From assembly GCF_019977295.1 (NCBI RefSeq), contig NZ_AP024651.1:1302001-1366000 (forward strand): DNA of 64,000 nucleotides. Direction: 5' to 3'. The notes beneath the pieces were generated by a model. That model had not been told where the DNA came from. It did not search any database and saw only the letters and a program-made list of their open reading frames with translations. Within the stretch, counting starts at the first letter, position 1, and the number at the start of each line of letters is the position of its first letter. Positions 37,244-44,636 of this stretch are shown here, in pieces. A program made the position numbers and the translations under genes. Source of the DNA: Arthrobacter sp. StoSoilB20 (GTDB lineage: Bacteria > Actinomycetota > Actinomycetes > Actinomycetales > Micrococcaceae).

Positions 37244-37465
37244 GAACGGCTTTCCTTGGCGGCAGGCACGTTCGAGACTATCAATAATCGTTCTCGTGTA
37301 CTCCTGTGACGGCTCACGGAGTCTCTGGCTGGGCACGACTCCACCTGGGGGTAGACGGGTGGAGCCGTGCCGCAGTGCCTCCTACGCCAAAGCGGGTGGG
37401 GCTCCCGCCGGACACCGGGACTCCCGCTTCGAAGGCACAACAGGAGACTATGCCCGTTTTCCTCC
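37244..37465 (-). promoter_or_regulatory. Leader and core promoter region of the MFS gene
   Basis: Reading leftward from the array, TTGCCA (minus strand of 37472-37477) is followed after 19 bases by CATAGT near 37450, a possible -35/-10 pair. That leaves about 200 untranslated bases before the ATG at 37243. The leader has GC-rich inverted segments near 37380-37430 (CGGGAGTCCCGG-like) but no clear attenuator or leader peptide. Confidence 0.4.
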
Positions 37466-37560
37466 ACTAGGTGGCAAAAAGAGGCAACTAGGTGCCGTAC
37501 GCGGAGAAATTAGGTGTTGGTGCGGAAGAAAATAGGTGGTGAGGGTGAGCGCCTAGGTGT
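37466..37560 (-). repeat. Phased CACCTA array upstream of the MFS gene
   Basis: On the minus strand, five copies of CACCTA with variable flanks occur at 37467, 37488, 37510, 37532 and 37553 (plus-strand starts of CTAGGTGG, CTAGGTGC, TTAGGTGT, ATAGGTGG, CTAGGTGT). Spacings are 21, 22, 22 and 21 bases. The copy nearest the MFS gene has the same 14-base core, TTTTGCCACCTAGT, as the array at 32000-32013. The outermost copy overlaps the stop codon of the membrane-protein gene at 37553. Confidence 0.8.
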
Positions 37561-37972
37561 TGGCCCGCCGTCGTGCGTTCCGTCGTTCCACCGACTCCAT
37601 GTAGGTGACGATGCTCGCGATGGTCAGCGCGACCGAGAAAATCACAGCCAGCAAAGTGGAAGTGTCCTGGAACGGAACCACTATCAAGGGGCTCAGCATC
37701 ATGGCATTGCCGAACCCGGCTGCAGCAAAGACGCCCGCTTTGAGAAGAAGACACTTGAGGGAGCCGACCATCAGCACGGCGATCGGCGCCACGACTCCCA
37801 GCGCCATGGTCAGGACGACGGCCATTGCCCTCAAATCTGCGGGGTCCAGGACGTCGAGGCCATCAGGAGGGGGCGCCGTACCAAGCAGGGTTGCCGACAC
37901 AGCCGAGCAAACAGCTACGACGCACGTGATGATGCGAAGCGCCGCCGGGTAGAAATGCGTGATCACTGGCAA
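37553..37972 (-). CDS. Small integral membrane protein, 139 aa
   Basis: The frame starts at a TTG (37972) or an in-frame GTG (37966), with GAGG and AAGG ribosome-like sites upstream. About four membrane helices are seen (IITCVVAVCSAVSATLL, AMAVVLTMALGVVAPIAVLM, FAAAGFGNAMMLSPLIVVPF, LLAVIFSVALTIASIVTYM), then a short Arg-rich tail. No family is recognised. Its stop codon lies inside the last CACCTA repeat of the MFS promoter array, so this gene and the MFS gene read in the same direction about 310 bases apart. Confidence 0.6.
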   Translation of the reverse strand: MPVITHFYPAALRIITCVVAVCSAVSATLLGTAPPPDGLDVLDPADLRAMAVVLTMALGVVAPIAVLMVGSLKCLLLKAGVFAAAGFGNAMMLSPLIVVPFQDTSTLLAVIFSVALTIASIVTYMESVERRNARRRANT

Positions 37973-38025
37973 GTCCTTGTCCTCGTTGAGTTCGACCCCC
38001 TACATAGAGGTAGTGAGAGGAACCG

Positions 38026-39321
38026 GTGGCGAGTGACGCGGGATCGGGGGTGACTGGCAGAATTGCCGTTATGGATTCGCCTCAAACCGTTCCGGCGGTC
38101 GAGCTTCGCCTTTCGATCAGTGGCACGGAGCCCCTGATCTGGCGTCAGCTTGTCCTCCCGGAAAGTGCCACCCTCGCCGAGTTGCACGGTGCCATCCAGT
38201 GCGCGTTTGGGTGGAGGAATTCCCACCTTTACGCCGTAGCTGGCCACGACCGGTCGGGTAAAAAGCGCCTCTTCATGGACGTCGACGACGGCGACGGTCC
38301 AGAAGGTGCCGAAAACCCGGCCGCCGCGCGGCTGCTGGAGTTGTTTGACCCTCAGAAGCCGGGAGTATCAGACCTCCTTTACGAGTACGACTTCGGCGAC
38401 AGCTGGACACATGAGATTGAGGTTGTGGGCCCGGCCGAGCTGCAAGAGAACACCATCGCTTGCCTTGACGGTGCGATGCGGGGACCTATTGAGGATTCCG
38501 GCGGAGTGGCTGGCTACGCCAACGTGGTTGCTGTTGTCTCCAACCCCAAGCACCCCGAGCATAGGGAAGCCGTTGAGTGGCTTGAATTCGTGACGCAGGA
38601 GAGTGTCTTGAAATTCGATCCGAAAGCTTTTGATCTGGTGGCAGTCAGCGGACAGTTGCGCAGTTTGGCGCAGCGGCTCTGGTCAGGTGAAGTGACGGTT
38701 GCGGACTACGAGGACGTTCTGGGCCCGATCCTATGGTTTCTCCAGGAAGCCCAGCACGACGGTCTGCCGTTGACCTCTGCTGGATACTTGAAGCCGTCCT
38801 TCGTCAAGCACGCCATGACCGAGCTTGGCTGGGACGACGAATGGATCTCGGCTGGACGGGTCGAGGTGAGCACGTTGCCCATCCGGAGTCTTCGGGAGCA
38901 GTTGCAGGAGTGGAAGCTTCTGCGCAAGCTCAAGGACAAACTGCTCCTCACGCCCAGGGGACGGAAACTGGCCGGGGATCCCGAAGCCCTGTGGGCTTTC
39001 CTGGCAGACCAGTTCGCGAACCCAGGCAGCGATGCCGAACGCTTGGCAACGCCCCTGTTCGTTCATTGGGAGCTGACTGGCGACGAGCCGCCCTACAATC
39101 TTCGGGACCAAGTGATCCAGGCCGCCCTTCACCACGGCGGTTTGAGAACCCGGACGGGTGGCGAGATTCCTCTGTCGTGGGCGAGCGACCTCTACTACGA
39201 CGTCACACGTAACCTGCACCGACTGGAGCTATGGGAACGCCCAGGTTGGGTGCGGATGAATGAGAAGTTGTCCGACGCCGGCGTTAAGTTCCTCTTGGAG
39301 GTTCAGAGCCGGATGGACTGA
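38026..39321 (+). CDS. pRiA4b ORF-3-like / IS1096 passenger-type protein
   Basis: 431 residues from a GTG at 38026 with GAGAGGAA five bases upstream; an ATG at 38071 is the alternative. Residues about 20-195 match the pRiA4b ORF-3 domain: LRLSISGTEPLIWRQLVLP, TLAELHGAIQCAFGWRNSHL, then LLYEYDFGDSWTHEIEV and GYANVVAVV. The domain is widespread on plasmids and in IS1096-like elements, but its function is not known. The C-terminal 230 residues are helical and unassigned, ending YYDVTRNLHRLELWERPGW. No transposase lies nearby. Confidence 0.8.
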   Translation: MASDAGSGVTGRIAVMDSPQTVPAVELRLSISGTEPLIWRQLVLPESATLAELHGAIQCAFGWRNSHLYAVAGHDRSGKKRLFMDVDDGDGPEGAENPAAARLLELFDPQKPGVSDLLYEYDFGDSWTHEIEVVGPAELQENTIACLDGAMRGPIEDSGGVAGYANVVAVVSNPKHPEHREAVEWLEFVTQESVLKFDPKAFDLVAVSGQLRSLAQRLWSGEVTVADYEDVLGPILWFLQEAQHDGLPLTSAGYLKPSFVKHAMTELGWDDEWISAGRVEVSTLPIRSLREQLQEWKLLRKLKDKLLLTPRGRKLAGDPEALWAFLADQFANPGSDAERLATPLFVHWELTGDEPPYNLRDQVIQAALHHGGLRTRTGGEIPLSWASDLYYDVTRNLHRLELWERPGWVRMNEKLSDAGVKFLLEVQSRMD

Positions 39322-39384
39322 TCGCGCCAAGGTTCACTCTGAACCTCTTGGGGTGATTCCCGTCGTCAGTGCCACCATTGTCTG

Positions 39385-40071
39385 ATGACGAGAGAAAACG
39401 GAGTGCCGCGTCGGGCGCAACTGCTGCAGTTCTTTGCCGAGGAAGTACTTGCGCTAGGACCGAGCCGTCAACTTATAGCTATCGACGGGGTTGATGGAAG
39501 CGGTAAATCAACCTTCGTGGAAGCGCTCGCCCTCGCAATTCATGGGCGGCCCGTCGTGACAATTCACCTGGATGATTTTCTCAACCTTCAGGATGTCCGC
39601 CACCGCCGGGGCCGAGCATCTCCAGAGGGATTCTGGCTGGATACTTACGATTACACTGCTTTCGACCACAATGTCCTCGCACCTTTGAGAAATGGCGGGA
39701 ACGGAAGAATTCGAAGGGCGGCCACAGATGCCGGCAATAACGTAAGAATCGAGGTCAAACCCCAGCTGGCCCCGGACAACGCTTTGGTGCTAGTAGAGGG
39801 CATGTTCCTCCACCGCGATGAGCTGGTTGGACTCTGGGACTACTCGATTTTCCTTGATGTGCCCTTTTCCGAGACAGCCAGGCGGATGTCCATAAGGGAC
39901 GGGAGCAACCCGGACCCGGAACATCCGTCGATGCGGCGATACGTCGGCGGTCAACGTATCTACTTTGAGAATTCTCAGCCGTGGTTGCGGGCTACGAGAA
40001 TCGTTGACAACACCCTTCGGGACGCACCCAGGCTGCTGTCAGTTCTGGACGCGATGCAGCGACAACGTTAG
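39385..40071 (+). CDS. Uridine-kinase-like P-loop protein
   Basis: 228 residues from an ATG at 39385. Walker A is IDGVDGSGKST at about 33-43. VTIHLDDFLN near 62 and YDYTAFDHNVLAPL near 94 match the uridine kinase/phosphoribulokinase family substrate region, and LVEGMFLHRDELVGLWDYSI near 140 is the strand with the second acidic residue. The MSIRDGSNPD region resembles the lid. Relatives phosphorylate nucleosides or sugars; the exact substrate is unknown. It stands alone, 63 bases after the pRiA4b-like gene. Confidence 0.82.
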   Translation: MTRENGVPRRAQLLQFFAEEVLALGPSRQLIAIDGVDGSGKSTFVEALALAIHGRPVVTIHLDDFLNLQDVRHRRGRASPEGFWLDTYDYTAFDHNVLAPLRNGGNGRIRRAATDAGNNVRIEVKPQLAPDNALVLVEGMFLHRDELVGLWDYSIFLDVPFSETARRMSIRDGSNPDPEHPSMRRYVGGQRIYFENSQPWLRATRIVDNTLRDAPRLLSVLDAMQRQR

Positions 40072-40136
40072 ATCGCCACCGAAGCTCGCGCAGGCTTTGA
40101 CCGGCAGAATCTGGAGCCGTGGCGACTCTTACGACG

Positions 40137-40898
40137 TCACAAGGAACCTGCACCCGCGGTCTCTACGACGCTGCCGCGCCAGCTGAACAGTGCGGCGCGG
40201 TCACTTTCGTGGAGGCCAGCTGCCTTGATGAATCCGGGAAGGTCGAAGCCGGCCAGTGCCGTTCGGAAGGCACCTTCCGTGGTGGTTCCGTGGCGCTCGC
40301 AGAGTTCGTTCAGTAGAGATTCGGCATTGTTCCGGTTGTCGCTGGCTGCTCTGGTATCGCCCAGCCGGACCGTTTCGAGGTAGTCATCAACGATCTCCTC
40401 TGTATCGGCGCTCACGGCCGAAAGCAGAATCATGGCAATGATGCCGGTCCTGTCCCTGCCGCCCATGCAGTGAAAGAGGACACCGCCCGGCGGTGCGTTG
40501 ACTATGGCCGAGACAGCAGCTCCCGCTCGTTCGGGCATTTCAGTGAGGTGCGGCAGGAAGTACATGGCGGTGCCCACCAAACCGTTGTCCCAGTAGCCGG
40601 CCCAGAAATCCGTGTTCTCAAGGCCATCGAGGTCCACGTTGATGGTGGTGAGCCAGGCGGGGCGTTTCTGGGTGTCCCTTTCGCGTTCCTCCGGTTGGCG
40701 AAGATCGACGACGGTACGGATCCCGGCCTCGTGCAAGTGCTGCCATCCATCGGGGCTGATCCGGTCCACGTTGTCGCTGCGGAAGAACACTCCGCTCGGC
40801 GTCAGCGTTCCGTCAACGCGCTCCAATCCGCCGAGATCGCGCGCGTTGACCGTACCCTCGGCTCTGAGGGTACGGTCCTTTCTTGCAGGCTCTTCCAT
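40137..40898 (-). CDS. Tyrosine-specific protein phosphatase (Y_phosphatase3-like)
   Basis: 253 residues. The active-site loop HCMGGRDRTG near residues 142-151 has the C-x5-R-T signature, with a G-rich loop typical of PtpB/IphP-like enzymes. The N-terminal segment TVNARDLGGLERVDGTLTPS and RSDNVDRISPDGWQHLHEAG fit the conserved lead-in, and TVVDLRQPEERE is the strand before it. It should be a cytoplasmic dual-specificity or lipid/protein phosphatase. It is a single gene, convergent with the kinase-like gene. Confidence 0.88.
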   Translation of the reverse strand: MEEPARKDRTLRAEGTVNARDLGGLERVDGTLTPSGVFFRSDNVDRISPDGWQHLHEAGIRTVVDLRQPEERERDTQKRPAWLTTINVDLDGLENTDFWAGYWDNGLVGTAMYFLPHLTEMPERAGAAVSAIVNAPPGGVLFHCMGGRDRTGIIAMILLSAVSADTEEIVDDYLETVRLGDTRAASDNRNNAESLLNELCERHGTTTEGAFRTALAGFDLPGFIKAAGLHESDRAALFSWRGSVVETAGAGSL

Positions 40899-40984
40899 GT
40901 CCCCAGTAAAGCAAAGGGCTCACGCCCGCGCGTGCAACATGCGGAGTGACCGCAGCCTCTCGGCCACGGTCACCCACACGATGA

Positions 40985-41722
40985 CTACTTCTCGCAGCCG
41001 ATTCCATCTCCGTCATTGTCGAGGCCGTAGATATCAGAACCAATGACAGTCACCGGTCCCCGCACATACGCCGGCCCATTGCCTTTGCCTCCGGCGCAGT
41101 CGACGTCGGATGCCACGGGAACACAACCCGAGTAGTTCGGATCGCAGTTACTCTGTGCCTGCGGCGCCGCTGGGACGACAGTCTTGGGAACAAGCTTGGC
41201 GGCCGCGGCGTCAGCAGCCGCCTTGTCAGCAGCGGCCTTATCGGCTGCTGCTTTTGCGGCCGCGGCTTGAGCTGCCGCTGCCTGGTCAGCTGCGGCTTTG
41301 TCAGCAGCTGCCTTGTCCGCAGCTGCTTTGTCCGCTGCCGCTTTCTCGGCTGCAGCCTTCGCCGCCGCTTCCGCAGCTCGATCATCGGAAAGTTTCTTGG
41401 CGGTCGCTGAGTCCAACCACGTCAATGTGCCGGCGCGGTCAATCGCGCAGACGTAGGTCTCACCGGACGATTTCTGAGTCGCGTTCTCACTCTTACAGAC
41501 CGTCCCAGCGACTTTGCTGGGTGTTGGCGACGGTGTCGCAGAAGGAGTTGACGTTGTGCTGTTCACCGAACTGGCAGTTGTTGTCCCTCCCTGGCCGCAG
41601 GCAGTGCTCATAGCCAATAAAGACACGATCGCCACCAGCCCCAGTGCCTTCCTGCTTTGAGTCCAGGAAGACTTGCCAGACAAATGCCGGTTTTTGGCCG
41701 TGCGAATAGAACCCTTTTTCAC
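40985..41722 (-). CDS. Lipoprotein with Ala/Lys-rich stalk and Excalibur domain
   Basis: 245 residues. After a basic start, a hydrophobic signal leads to a lipobox (LLAMSTACGQG, Cys near 42), so the protein is probably lipid-anchored. A Ser/Thr/Pro-rich linker follows, then a beta segment (CKSENATQKSSGETYVCAID) near 75-105. Residues about 115-180 are KAAADKAAAD-type repeats expected to form a long helical stalk. The C-terminus is an Excalibur calcium-binding domain ending IYGLDNDGDGIGCEK, with paired Cys (CDPNYSGCVP and DVDCAGG). This is a surface protein of unknown partner; the stalk would project the calcium domain through the cell wall. Confidence 0.87.
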   Translation of the reverse strand: MKKGSIRTAKNRHLSGKSSWTQSRKALGLVAIVSLLAMSTACGQGGTTTASSVNSTTSTPSATPSPTPSKVAGTVCKSENATQKSSGETYVCAIDRAGTLTWLDSATAKKLSDDRAAEAAAKAAAEKAAADKAAADKAAADKAAADQAAAAQAAAAKAAADKAAADKAAADAAAAKLVPKTVVPAAPQAQSNCDPNYSGCVPVASDVDCAGGKGNGPAYVRGPVTVIGSDIYGLDNDGDGIGCEK

Positions 41723-41894
41723 TTATTGCCCCCTTGTAGATGCGCCGATGCGATGGCGCGTCCCGTGACCATAACATTCGGCACATCTACAAGGGGAGGA
41801 GAAGTTATCTATGACTTTGGGTGGGGCGCACGTTACGGTCGGCAGAGCGACCGCCCGGGCCCGGGCCCGCAAAGGGCTCACGCCTGCGAAGGGC

Positions 41895-43316
41895 TTACGC
41901 CCGCGCGTGCTTCTTCCCACCGGCACGCCCAGGACCGCCGGAACGCCCTGACACGTCAACCCCAGCTTCACTCTCGCGCCCCGCACCAACAACCGAAGCC
42001 CCCGTCCCCAACCCGCGCACGGTCCATCCCGCACTCCGCCAGGCCTCAGCGTCCAGAACGTTCCGAGCGTCCAGCACCATCCGGCGTCGTACGAGGCCTC
42101 CCACAACCGAGGGCGACAGCGACACGTATTCGTCCCATTCGGTGAGCAGCAGCACCAGTTCGGCGCCTTCGAGGGCGCGTTTCGTGTCGGCTTCGAAACG
42201 GATTTGCGGGTAGCGGATCCAGGCGTTGTTGATGGCTTTGGGGTCGGTGACGGTGACGTGAGCGCCTGCCGCAGCGAGTTGCTGGGCGACGTCCAGGGCG
42301 GGGGAGTCGCGGATGTCGTCGGTGTCGGGCTTGAAGGCTGCGCCGAGGATGGTCACCGTGCGGCCGGAAAGGAAGCCGCGGCACATCTCGCGGGCCACCT
42401 CCACGGCGCGGGATCGCTGGTCCAGGTTCACCGAATCAACCAGGGCCATCCACTCATCCACGGACGGCACCGAAAGTTCGCGTGCCTGCGCACGGAACGA
42501 CCGGATGTCCTTGGGCAGGCAGCCGCCGCCGAAGCCCAGTCCGGCGTGCAGGTAGCGGTTGCCGATACGCGGATCCAGGCCCATAGCCTCGCTGAGTTCG
42601 CTGACGTCAGCGCCCGACGCGTCGCAAAGCTCAGCCATCGCGTTGATGAAGCTGACCTTCGTAGCCAGGAAGGCGTTCGACGCCGACTTGATGAGTTCCG
42701 CCGTCGCGAAGTTGCAGACAAGCCGCGGGATGCCGGCGCTTATCAGCGGCTCGTACACCGCATCCAGCACGGCAGTAACCGGAGCGCCGGCCGCGGCACC
42801 CTTGCCACCCGGGACGCCATAAACCAGCCGGTCGGGAACCAGCGAGTCCTTCACCGCCGTGCCCTGGCGCAGGAACTCAGGGTTCCAGCCGAGCAGCACG
42901 TCCGAGCGTCGGGCCAGGATCGCGCGGAGCGTTTCCACCGTGCCGACCGGCACTGTCGATTTACCGACGACGGCGGCACCCTTGGCCAGGTGCGGGAGGA
43001 GGCTCTTCGTGGCGCCCATCAGGTAGGACAGATCCGCGGTGTCAGAGGTCTTGGATTGCGGGGTACCCACGCAAAGGAAGTGCACCTGCGCATCAGCTGC
43101 AACGGCGAAATCCGTGGTGAACACGAGCCGGCCAGTGGTGCGGCCGTCCTGGAGGAGCTCGTCCAGACCGGGCTCGTGGAAGGGGGCCACAGCCTTGTTG
43201 AGCTGCTCCACCTTGGAGGAATCGACGTCGATGCCCACCACGTTGTGGCCCATCGAAGCGAGTGTTGCTGCGTGGACTGCGCCGAGGTAGCCGCAGCCGA
43301 TCACGGAAATCTTCAT
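41895..43316 (-). CDS. ugd: UDP-glucose/GDP-mannose dehydrogenase family protein
   Basis: 473 residues from the ATG at 43316, coupled by ATGA to the glycosyltransferase stop. The NAD-binding Rossmann start is MKISVIGCGYLGAVHAATLA. The catalytic Cys lies in LGFGGGCLPKDI near residue 260. The C-terminal domain contains ILGAAFKPDTDDIRDSPALD. The reaction is two-step oxidation of a UDP-sugar to the uronic acid, feeding cell-wall or exopolysaccharide synthesis. The last 25 residues (SGRSGGPGRAGGKKHARA and before) are a basic Gly-rich tail beyond the usual end. Operon order is glycosyltransferase then dehydrogenase. Confidence 0.92.
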   Translation of the reverse strand: MKISVIGCGYLGAVHAATLASMGHNVVGIDVDSSKVEQLNKAVAPFHEPGLDELLQDGRTTGRLVFTTDFAVAADAQVHFLCVGTPQSKTSDTADLSYLMGATKSLLPHLAKGAAVVGKSTVPVGTVETLRAILARRSDVLLGWNPEFLRQGTAVKDSLVPDRLVYGVPGGKGAAAGAPVTAVLDAVYEPLISAGIPRLVCNFATAELIKSASNAFLATKVSFINAMAELCDASGADVSELSEAMGLDPRIGNRYLHAGLGFGGGCLPKDIRSFRAQARELSVPSVDEWMALVDSVNLDQRSRAVEVAREMCRGFLSGRTVTILGAAFKPDTDDIRDSPALDVAQQLAAAGAHVTVTDPKAINNAWIRYPQIRFEADTKRALEGAELVLLLTEWDEYVSLSPSVVGGLVRRRMVLDARNVLDAEAWRSAGWTVRGLGTGASVVGAGRESEAGVDVSGRSGGPGRAGGKKHARA

Positions 43317-44479
43317 GAGGAGGGTCCTTTGCTTGAGGTGAGTTCTGTGGGCCCGTTTTCGCGGGAGAAGGAAGCGATGACGTCGGTGTAATGCCGCACC
43401 AGGTCGGCGCTGAGCACAGGCCACGTCCGCCCCTGGACCGAGGCGGTTGCTGCCGTGGCGAACGCGCGGCGTTTGGCGTCGTCGCCCGTCAGGTCCTGGA
43501 CGTAGCCGCGCAACTGGGTGAGGTTCCCGGGCTCGTACAGCCACCCGGTGCGGGAGTTTTCGACCAAGTCCAAGGGCCCGCCGCGGCCGGTCGCCACCAC
43601 CGGAACGCCCGACGCCATGGCTTCCTGGATGGTTTGGCAGAAGGTCTCGAACTCGCCGGGATGGACAAAAAGGTCAAAGCTGGCAACAGCCTCAGCGAGG
43701 CCATCCCCGCCGAGGAATCGGGCAAAGTGCGCGTGTGGGAGCCGTGCTTCAAGAGCCGCGCGCTGCGGGCCGTCACCCACAATCACCAGCTTCGTGTTGG
43801 GCAGATCAGCCAGCACGGCGAGATCCTCAACCTGCTTCTCCACGGCGAGCCGACCGACGTAGCCGATGATCCGGTGACCGTCGGGCGCTACCGAGCTGCG
43901 CCACGCCGTCGAACGTTTAGCGGGGTTGAAGCGGGCGGTATCCACACCGCGTCGCCACATATCCACGCGCAGGATGCCGCGTCCGCGCAACTGGTTCAGC
44001 GCGAACGTGGACGGCACAAGGGTTCGGGTGGCCAGGAGGTGGATGTTGTCCACGCGGTTCCAGGCCCAGTTCTCCAGGAACGGCACGCCATAGCGGGCGG
44101 CATAGCTGGGAACCTCGGTTTGGTAGATCGCCACGGTCGGGATGCCGAGTTGGTGGGCGGCCTGCACGGCGCGCCAGCCGAGGACGAACGGGGAAGCGAG
44201 ATGAACGACGTCGGGGGAGAAATCGGCAAGGATTCGCTTGACCCGATTCACACCACCCAACGCAACCCGCACATTCGTATATCCGGCCAGCGGCACGGAG
44301 GGAAGCCGGTGCACATACGCACCCTTCTCGACGCTCGAAACATCAGTGTCCGACGTCGACGGCGCGATCACCATCACCTCATCCCCGCGCTCCTGTAGAT
44401 GCTCCAGCACCCGCAGTATCGAGTGGGTTACCCCATTCATCAATGGCAGGAATGATTCGGCGACGATTGCGATCCTCAC
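43313..44479 (-). CDS. GT4-family glycosyltransferase (mannosyltransferase-like)
   Basis: 388 residues from a GTG at 44479 giving VRIAIVAESFLPLMNGVTHS, the usual family start; an ATG at 44638 would add 53 non-family residues. The acceptor-side domain carries VVHLASPFVLGWRAVQAAHQ. The donor domain has RIIGYVGRLAVEKQVEDLAV near 205, KLVIVGDGPQRAALE and the E-x7-E region GEFETFCQTIQEAMASGVPV near 290. It resembles actinobacterial alpha-mannosyltransferases of the MgtA/PimB group that build lipid-linked mannans. It is translationally coupled to the UDP-sugar dehydrogenase and divergent from the secreted propeller gene. Confidence 0.9.
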   Translation of the reverse strand: MRIAIVAESFLPLMNGVTHSILRVLEHLQERGDEVMVIAPSTSDTDVSSVEKGAYVHRLPSVPLAGYTNVRVALGGVNRVKRILADFSPDVVHLASPFVLGWRAVQAAHQLGIPTVAIYQTEVPSYAARYGVPFLENWAWNRVDNIHLLATRTLVPSTFALNQLRGRGILRVDMWRRGVDTARFNPAKRSTAWRSSVAPDGHRIIGYVGRLAVEKQVEDLAVLADLPNTKLVIVGDGPQRAALEARLPHAHFARFLGGDGLAEAVASFDLFVHPGEFETFCQTIQEAMASGVPVVATGRGGPLDLVENSRTGWLYEPGNLTQLRGYVQDLTGDDAKRRAFATAATASVQGRTWPVLSADLVRHYTDVIASFSRENGPTELTSSKGPSS

Positions 44480-44636
44480 GCCTTCCACGGTGGTCCGGGC
44501 GGTTGGCGTGGCGGGTTCGATCCGGTGGCCTGTGGAGGAAGAGTTGGTTAACAGGTGGTTCTCTGTTTTGTCCCAGCGTCCAAGTAGACTTCGCGTATCC
44601 GACGTGCTGGGCGTCGAAAGTTCTGGGGGTCTTGCC

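Noticed and set aside
40911..41884. AAGGGCTCACGCC short repeats at 40,911 and 41,869
   Set aside because: Two copies of about 16 bases in GC-rich DNA, with no partner structure, are not enough to call an element.
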